A DNA stretch of 11,806 nucleotides from Echinostoma caproni (taxonomy: Eukaryota; Platyhelminthes; Trematoda; Plagiorchiida; Echinostomatidae). The DNA lies in the NCBI GenBank assembly GCA_900618425.1, contig UZAN01043136.1, positions 23,873 through 35,678 of the forward strand, given 5' to 3'. Below, piece by piece: positions 10,201 to 11,806 of the stretch. How positions within the stretch are numbered: position 1 is the first letter of the stretch; the number at the start of each line of letters is the position of its first letter. The position numbers were made by a program, and so were the translations under genes. The notes beneath the pieces are model-generated. The model saw only the letters and a list, made by a program, of their open reading frames with translations. It was not told where the DNA came from and did no database searches.

Positions 10201-10517
10201 TAAATCGGCAGATTGCTGATTTTAGTTCACACACATGAATTTTCAGCATTGCACCAAACACTTTAAAATGCATCTGAAGTTAATTCTCAGTTGTTTGGTT
10301 TTCCATCAGGTGTTTGCAATCGGAGTTACGGTTTGGATGTTGCTCGCCTTGCTGGTCTACCACTCGAGGTCATCCACGCCGCGGAGGCTAAAGCTAAACG
10401 AGATGAACAGCTGGAGTCTGTGTGGTTGCGTTTGGACAATGAATCTTGTGCTGCTAAAAATGATGGCAATTCGGCGAAACGTGTCCGTTATGATNCGGTC
10501 ACGGAACAACAGGCAAG
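1048..10517 (+). CDS. MSH2: DNA mismatch repair ATPase MSH2 (MutS homologue), 3' part, six exons
   Basis: MSH2 is the shared subunit of the nuclear MutS-alpha (with MSH6) and MutS-beta (with MSH3) heterodimers, which recognise mismatches and small loops and recruit MutL homologues in an ATP-dependent way. Joining 1048-1219, 2155-2379, 3284-3348, 5163-5330, 8040-8299 and 10310-10517 gives about 366 codons collinear with human MSH2 from about residue 530 to 865, with phase matching at each junction. Landmarks in order are [21 protein letters not shown], Walker [10 protein letters not shown], signature [11 protein letters not shown], Walker [16 protein letters not shown] and [16 protein letters not shown]. 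The [12 protein letters not shown] and MAQIG/VPC segments are eukaryotic MSH2 style rather than MSH6 or bacterial MutS. The N-terminal mismatch-binding and connector domains and the C-terminal dimerisation helices are not in the window. One conserved stretch is missing at the N at 8175. Alternatives such as MSH3, MSH4 or MSH6 fit worse over exons 2 to 4. Confidence 0.96.
1220..2154 (+). other. MSH2 intron, 935 bases, no recognised content
   Basis: GT at 1220 and AG at 2153-2154 flank it, with a typical TTTATTTCAG acceptor. The segment is AT-rich. The 62-codon plus frame at 1437-1625 contains no motif I recognise and sits over an ATATATAT tract. I see no transposon protein, tRNA or repeat structure here. 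Confidence 0.8.
2155..2379 (+). CDS. MSH2: MSH2 exon b: start of the ATPase domain
   Basis: This 225-base exon begins two bases into a codon and ends one base into the next. It encodes [20 protein letters not shown], then [36 protein letters not shown] and HLER. The human counterpart runs from SSGYVEPMQTLNDVLAQLD through YVRPAILEKGQGRIILKAS and RHACVEVQDEIAFIPNDV, so this is the entry to domain V just before the P-loop. The donor is G|GTGATT, weaker than average. The last G joins GA of the next exon to give Gly at the position of human Asp in EKDKQ. Confidence 0.95.
2380..3283 (+). other. MSH2 intron, 904 bases
   Basis: It is bounded by GT at 2380 and CAG at 3281-3283. It is AT-rich, with a short AT-rich stretch near 2474-2492. 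Several short frames exist on both strands (plus 2493-2744 and 2762-2944; minus 3007-3210), but none shows a domain motif and I do not call them genes. I see no repeat element that I can support. Confidence 0.8.
3284..3348 (+). CDS. MSH2: MSH2 exon c: Walker A (P-loop)
   Basis: At only 65 bases this is the smallest exon. It encodes [20 protein letters not shown] followed by Ser, against human [21 protein letters not shown]. The [10 protein letters not shown]-loop binds the ATP phosphates; its Lys corresponds to human K675. The acceptor is CATTGCAG and the donor is a near-perfect AGT|GTAAGT. The exon ends in phase 0. The motif is invariant across MutS proteins and makes the family call secure. 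Confidence 0.97.
3349..5162 (+). other. MSH2 intron, 1814 bases, with an unidentified minus-strand relic
   Basis: It is flanked by GTAAGT at 3349 and CTCAG at 5158-5162. From 3349 to about 4070 and from 4965 to 5162 I see no gene, repeat or RNA. Between 4074 and 4962 the minus strand carries coding-like but broken frames, listed separately. Confidence 0.8.
4074..4962 (-). pseudogene. Unidentified broken protein-like frame on the minus strand
   Basis: Read on the minus strand from 4962, one frame stays coding-like for 175 codons to 4432 with only two interruptions, both TAA (4846-4848 and 4654-4656). Segments include [60 protein letters not shown] and [20 protein letters not shown]. After a TAA or TGA-type end at 4429-4431 the adjacent frame takes over with [19 protein letters not shown] (ending at 4314-4316). 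After a non-coding stretch that same frame resumes at 4178-4074 with [19 protein letters not shown] and [12 protein letters not shown] do not recognise the family. It could be a decayed transposon gene, a processed pseudogene or chance. A short antisense gene is less likely because of the stops. Confidence 0.35.
5163..5330 (+). CDS. MSH2: MSH2 exon d: ATPase signature segment
   Basis: This 168-base exon (56 codons, phase 0 at both ends) encodes [20 protein letters not shown], then [20 protein letters not shown] and [13 protein letters not shown]. The human equivalent is [20 protein letters not shown] to GVSTFMAEMLETASILR. The RVGA.D and STF.AEM.E segments form the ABC-type signature loop, which contacts ATP bound by the partner subunit in the heterodimer. 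Splice sites are strong: ACTCAG| acceptor and CGG|GTAAGT donor. Confidence 0.97.
6137..6307 (-). pseudogene. C-terminal end of the CR1-like ORF2
   Basis: A single minus frame of 57 codons reads [23 protein letters not shown][stop][31 protein letters not shown] and H, then TAA at 6137-6139. The pattern 'F..RV...WNSLP..VV..PS.ESFK..LD' is the standard ORF2 terminus of CR1-like elements. The one internal stop (TAG at 6236-6238) sits exactly where the family has Trp, so it is a TGG to TAG change. The stretch between [12 protein letters not shown] and this end, normally around a hundred residues, is largely missing. Confidence 0.88.
6569..6793 (-). pseudogene. Reverse transcriptase palm fragment (LDFSKAFD motif)
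   Basis: This frame contains [19 protein letters not shown], the motif A region of non-LTR reverse transcriptases with the first catalytic Asp, then [20 protein letters not shown] and [11 protein letters not shown], the 'VPQGSVLGP' motif B. It continues the 6860-7168 frame across two stops. After LDP the frame shifts to LFLAFIND, then shifts again to [12 protein letters not shown] at 6523-6561. The usual ten or so residues between 'YIND' and the 'ADD' box are absent, showing a deletion, and Ala of the box is Thr (FTDD at 6547-6558). Confidence 0.88.
6860..7168 (-). pseudogene. Reverse transcriptase N-terminal (fingers) fragment
   Basis: A 102-codon open stretch carries the fingers part of a non-LTR reverse transcriptase: [57 protein letters not shown] and [18 protein letters not shown]. 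These match the family pattern of a helix, then 'LPE.WK...V.PI.K.G', then 'NYRP.SL.....K..E'. The first 15 or so codons are out of frame; the true upstream continuation is the neighbouring frame [15 protein letters not shown], so a frameshift lies near 7120. A TGA at 6860-6862, probably from CGA, and another TGA at 6821-6823, probably from TGG, interrupt the frame before the catalytic motif. Confidence 0.85.
7713..7754. repeat. Perfect 10-base inverted repeat with 22-base spacer
   Basis: GTGACACCAA (7713-7722) is mirrored by TTGGTGTCAC (7745-7754). It could form a short hairpin in the intron transcript. It lies upstream, in element terms, of the truncated retrotransposon and may be unrelated to it. 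No function can be assigned. Confidence 0.6.
8040..8299 (+). CDS. MSH2: MSH2 exon e: Walker B, with a 17-base-short assembly defect at N8175
   Basis: Codons 1-45 (8040-8174) encode [40 protein letters not shown] and FSLFA: Walker B with the catalytic DE, then the D-loop. After the single N at 8175 the next frame reads [40 protein letters not shown] and P, exactly as expected for MSH2. The human sequence between the two halves is THFHEL, six codons, so 18 bases are represented by one N. Reading straight through gives a false tail ending in a stop at 8250-8252. Exon length plus the missing 17 bases (277) restores the phase 0 to phase 1 relation demanded by its neighbours. The acceptor is TTTTTAG and the donor G|GTATGA. 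Confidence 0.95.
8175..8175. other. Ambiguous base standing for a missing conserved MSH2 segment
   Basis: The left half ends on a codon boundary (GCC at 8172-8174) and the right half begins on a codon boundary (ACG at 8176). Six conserved codons (Thr-His-Phe-His-Glu-Leu) are absent between them. The expected lost CACGAG and the retained ACGAG at 8176-8180 are near-identical, so a collapse over a short repeat is plausible. Confidence 0.85.
8721..9063 (-). mobile_element. C-terminal remnant of a second non-LTR reverse transcriptase
   Basis: On the minus strand, from about 9063, [18 protein letters not shown][stop][14 protein letters not shown] and [11 protein letters not shown] lead, after a one-base shift, into [18 protein letters not shown]. 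This follows the usual tail of RTE-like and related trematode reverse transcriptases, in which a 'YG.ETW.L...' segment is followed by 'F...CLR.I' and then 'RL.WFGH.LR'. The frame then runs [20 protein letters not shown] and ends at a stop at 8721-8723. At least two stops and one frameshift are present, and no catalytic core remains, so it is a dead fragment. It differs from the CR1-like element in the previous intron. The class is assigned from remembered family patterns only. Confidence 0.6.
9681..9720 (-). other. tRNA-like scrap (box A and box B-like words too close together)
   Basis: The minus strand reads GCAGTGGATAGCGCGC, resembling the D-arm/box A of a tRNA, then after seven bases GGGCTTGAACGCC, resembling a T-arm/box B. 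In a real tRNA or SINE head these are about 30 bases or more apart, so if derived from one it has lost the middle. It may be chance. Confidence 0.2.
10310..10517 (+). CDS. MSH2: MSH2 exon f: ATPase domain end and start of the C-terminal region
   Basis: This exon begins two bases into a codon and encodes (G)[19 protein letters not shown], then [20 protein letters not shown] and [14 protein letters not shown]. The first part matches human [29 protein letters not shown], the segment after Walker B that closes the ATPase fold. The second half is a variable linker that aligns loosely with human AAKKCYLEREQGE. The acceptor (TTTTCCATCAG) is strong. The proposed donor G|GTCTTG at 10518 is weak and chosen because the frame continues only 8 codons beyond it before TAA. 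The N at 10495 may be one base or another hidden gap; the frame after it (VTEQQA) is plausible as read. Confidence 0.9.
10495..10495. other. Second ambiguous base, inside MSH2 exon f
   Basis: The codon reads NCG, so with one base the residue is Ser, Pro, Thr or Ala and the frame is kept. Because the other N in this window hides missing sequence, this one may also mark lost bases. The alignment here is too variable to tell. Confidence 0.6.
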
Positions 10518-10930
10518 GTCTTGGTTTATTATTTGCTTTTAAATTTTATGCTGCTTTGTTTTCCACTTGAGGTCATTGAGATCAGTGCAACAAACCACGC
10601 AAGGTTTGTGGTACTTTGTTAAACTACCCTCACATTGGCATTTGGTTGTCGTCTGACTGTCCATCTTTGAACGTGGCACATACATACCTGCCGAAAACCT
10701 TTGACCTGTTCATTGATATCTAGTTATCTAGACATTGTTGTGACATGTACCACCAACTGCTTTGTCGTCTTCAATTTTGTGATCGAAACTAGACAGAATT
10801 TTGACAAATTTTGATGAGTAAGATCGAAGATTGCGTTCTGCACTACATCTTGGTTTGTAGAAATGGTGGTATAGCTTATGACATTGAGATACGCGCAGTG
10901 GCATCGCTCAGTAAATCAGTCATCATAAAG
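10518..10930 (+). other. Downstream MSH2 intron sequence, nothing recognised
   Basis: It starts at the weak donor of exon f. I searched for the expected MSH2 C-terminal helices (a pattern like FL..V..MPF, then a Lys-rich helix) in all three plus frames to the window end and did not find them. The final exon or exons are therefore probably downstream. No other gene or repeat is visible in this stretch. Confidence 0.65.
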
Positions 10931-11084
10931 CAGCGTTGGCCAAGTGGTTAGGTCAACAACTTGTGACCGGGGTTTAAGCCGTTCCACCGCCGCCCGTCTT
11001 CCCAGGCAGCCTTCGTATGGCCGCGGCCCCCCTTCCTGAATGTTGACTGTACAGTTCAATGATTAAAAAAAGGAAGTAAAAAAA
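10931..11084 (+). mobile_element. tRNA-derived SINE-like repeat with A-rich tail
   Basis: The head GCAGCGTTGGCCAAGTGG carries a good RNA polymerase III box A (TGGCCAAGTGG, 10937-10947). About 24 bases later comes a decayed box B (GGTTTAAGCCG, 10971-10981). The spacing and the D-arm wording resemble a Ser/Leu-type tRNA. A GC-rich body follows, and the unit ends with GATTAAAAAAAGGAAGTAAAAAAA (11061-11084 region). This head-body-A tail order is that of a SINE. The fold is too degenerate for a working tRNA. No clear target-site duplication was found. No hammerhead ribozyme core, as in schistosome Sm-alpha, is present. Confidence 0.6.
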
Positions 11085-11182
11085 CGTTTTACATAGTCGC
11101 ACAGCAAGATACTGTGAGGCGAACTTCACTGATCGCTGCTAAACTCACAGTGTATACAAAGACAGTACAAAACAAATAGGGA

Positions 11183-11437
11183 TTATACCCAATTGGAGGA
11201 CGGCGAAGAAAGTGAACACAGCGTACACGACCTAACTATGCATATACACTTTGAAACTTTCTGACCTGATAAGAAGTGAAAAGAGCGCCACTTCTGTCCG
11301 TGATTCTCCATATCCTTTAATGTCTCCAACCAACCAGTTACAGAGTCTAAAAGACTAGACATCTTACTAATCTTTGTGTGCATTTCTTCACGCCTCGTAT
11401 CCACGTCATCTGGTGAATACGATGAGATTTTCTTCAA
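11183..11437 (-). mobile_element. Possible retroelement C-terminal tail
   Basis: An 84-codon minus frame contains GWLETLKDMENHGQKWRSFH and FLSGQKVSK. The 'WLETL.DM....QWRS...FLS' pattern is one I associate with the extreme C-terminus of common trematode non-LTR elements, where it follows the 'WFGH.LRR' segment. Upstream it reads MKKISSYSPDDVDTRREEMH, TKISKMSSLLDSVT, which I do not recognise. The order relative to the 8721-9063 fragment is wrong for one copy, so it would be a separate insertion. The assignment rests on one short motif and is tentative. Confidence 0.35.
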
Positions 11438-11530
11438 CCTGGAGCAGCAGATGCCACTAAGGCGCTTTCCAGGAGATGATAGTCGGGCATGAACAATGCG
11501 TGTTCAATCTAGCGAAGCCCACTTATCTGA

Positions 11531-11806
11531 ATTCGATGTGATTGCCAGTTCTTCGCTGAATCATTGCAAATACTCGACTTCACTGCTATCAAGTGTTGTT
11601 TTTGCACGGAAGTCAGAGGACGAAAAGCCGATATCCGGGGCTATAATCGGGTTGGTGAACGACTGGCAGTGCACCTAGGAGAGTTGGCCAAAAACCCTGA
11701 TTGCAAACCAACCAAGAGGAGGCGTACGAACCACATCCATACCTTTCCGGTTGTGCCAATGGTCACCGGCTCCATTGGGCATCGAGGTGTATTGGGAACC
11801 TTGGAC
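11531..11806 (+). other. Unrecognised frame open to the window edge
   Basis: From a TGA at 11528-11530 this plus frame has no stop for 92 codons and runs off the window. It has no early ATG, so it would be an exon or a fragment. It reads CDCQFFAESLQILDFTAIKC, CFCTEVRGRKADIRGYNRVG, ERLAVHLGELAKNPDCKPTK and RRRTNHIHTFPVVPMVTGSI. Cys and basic residues are frequent, but no zinc-finger spacing is clear. It does not resemble the MSH2 C-terminus. A transposon-derived frame or chance are both possible; about 1 in 80 random frames would be open this long. Confidence 0.3.

Larger units (their letters stand above)
8300..10309 (+). other. MSH2 intron, 2010 bases, with a retroelement remnant
   Basis: It is bounded by GTATGA at 8300 and TTTTCCATCAG at 10299-10309. 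A minus-strand reverse transcriptase tail lies at 8721-9063. In 8300-8720 I see only a poly-T tract and AT-rich sequence. In 9064-10309 there are short frames on both strands (for example plus 9412-9702, minus 9750-9932, plus 9932-10159) without recognisable domains. The minus strand there has phrases such as [15 protein letters not shown] that look repeat-derived but cannot be assigned. Confidence 0.8.

Noticed and set aside
10931..10990. A functional tRNA gene
   Set aside because: Box B is degenerate and no anticodon or acceptor stem can be closed; a SINE head explains it better.

Overview
This is eukaryotic genomic DNA, most likely from a parasitic flatworm (trematode). The only certain gene is the 3' two thirds of a plus-strand DNA mismatch-repair gene, MSH2. 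It is cut into short exons with clean GT/AG borders, separated by introns of about 0.9 to 2.7 kb that carry decayed non-LTR retrotransposon pieces and a tRNA-derived SINE-like repeat. The trematode assignment is inference: it rests on the kind of MSH2 exons and the style of the retroelement remnants. No bacterial-type signals (operons, ribosome binding sites, CRISPR) are present.

Layout. Positions 1-358 form a large near-perfect inverted repeat (two 157-base arms, 44-base spacer), followed by an (AT)9 tract. Six consecutive MSH2 exons follow at 1048-1219, 2155-2379, 3284-3348, 5163-5330, 8040-8299 and 10310-10517. Exon phases match at every junction, and the joined product is collinear with human MSH2 from about residue 530 to about residue 865. 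It covers the end of the lever/clamp region and nearly the whole ATPase domain: Walker A in exon 3, signature segment in exon 4, Walker B in exon 5. The N-terminal exons lie upstream of the window. The last roughly 70 residues were not found and are probably downstream.

Two ambiguous bases fall inside exons. The N at 8175 is more than a single unknown base: 18 bases encoding six universally conserved residues (THFHEL) are replaced by one N, so the frame shifts there. I read this as an assembly or sequencing defect rather than a broken gene.

Introns. The intron at 3349-5162 holds a minus-strand, protein-like but broken reading frame that I cannot identify (4074-4962). The intron at 5331-8039 holds a decayed minus-strand CR1/jockey-type non-LTR retrotransposon (about 5864-7476), with reverse transcriptase motifs, frameshifts, stops and internal deletions. 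The intron at 8300-10309 holds the tail of a second, different non-LTR reverse transcriptase (8721-9063, minus). Downstream of the last recognised exon are a SINE-like repeat (10931-11084), another possible retroelement tail (11183-11437, minus) and an unrecognised frame that stays open to the window edge (11531-11806, plus).

I see no convincing new biological system. The points most worth checking are the long hairpin-forming repeat, the THFHEL gap and the unidentified minus-strand frame inside the MSH2 intron.
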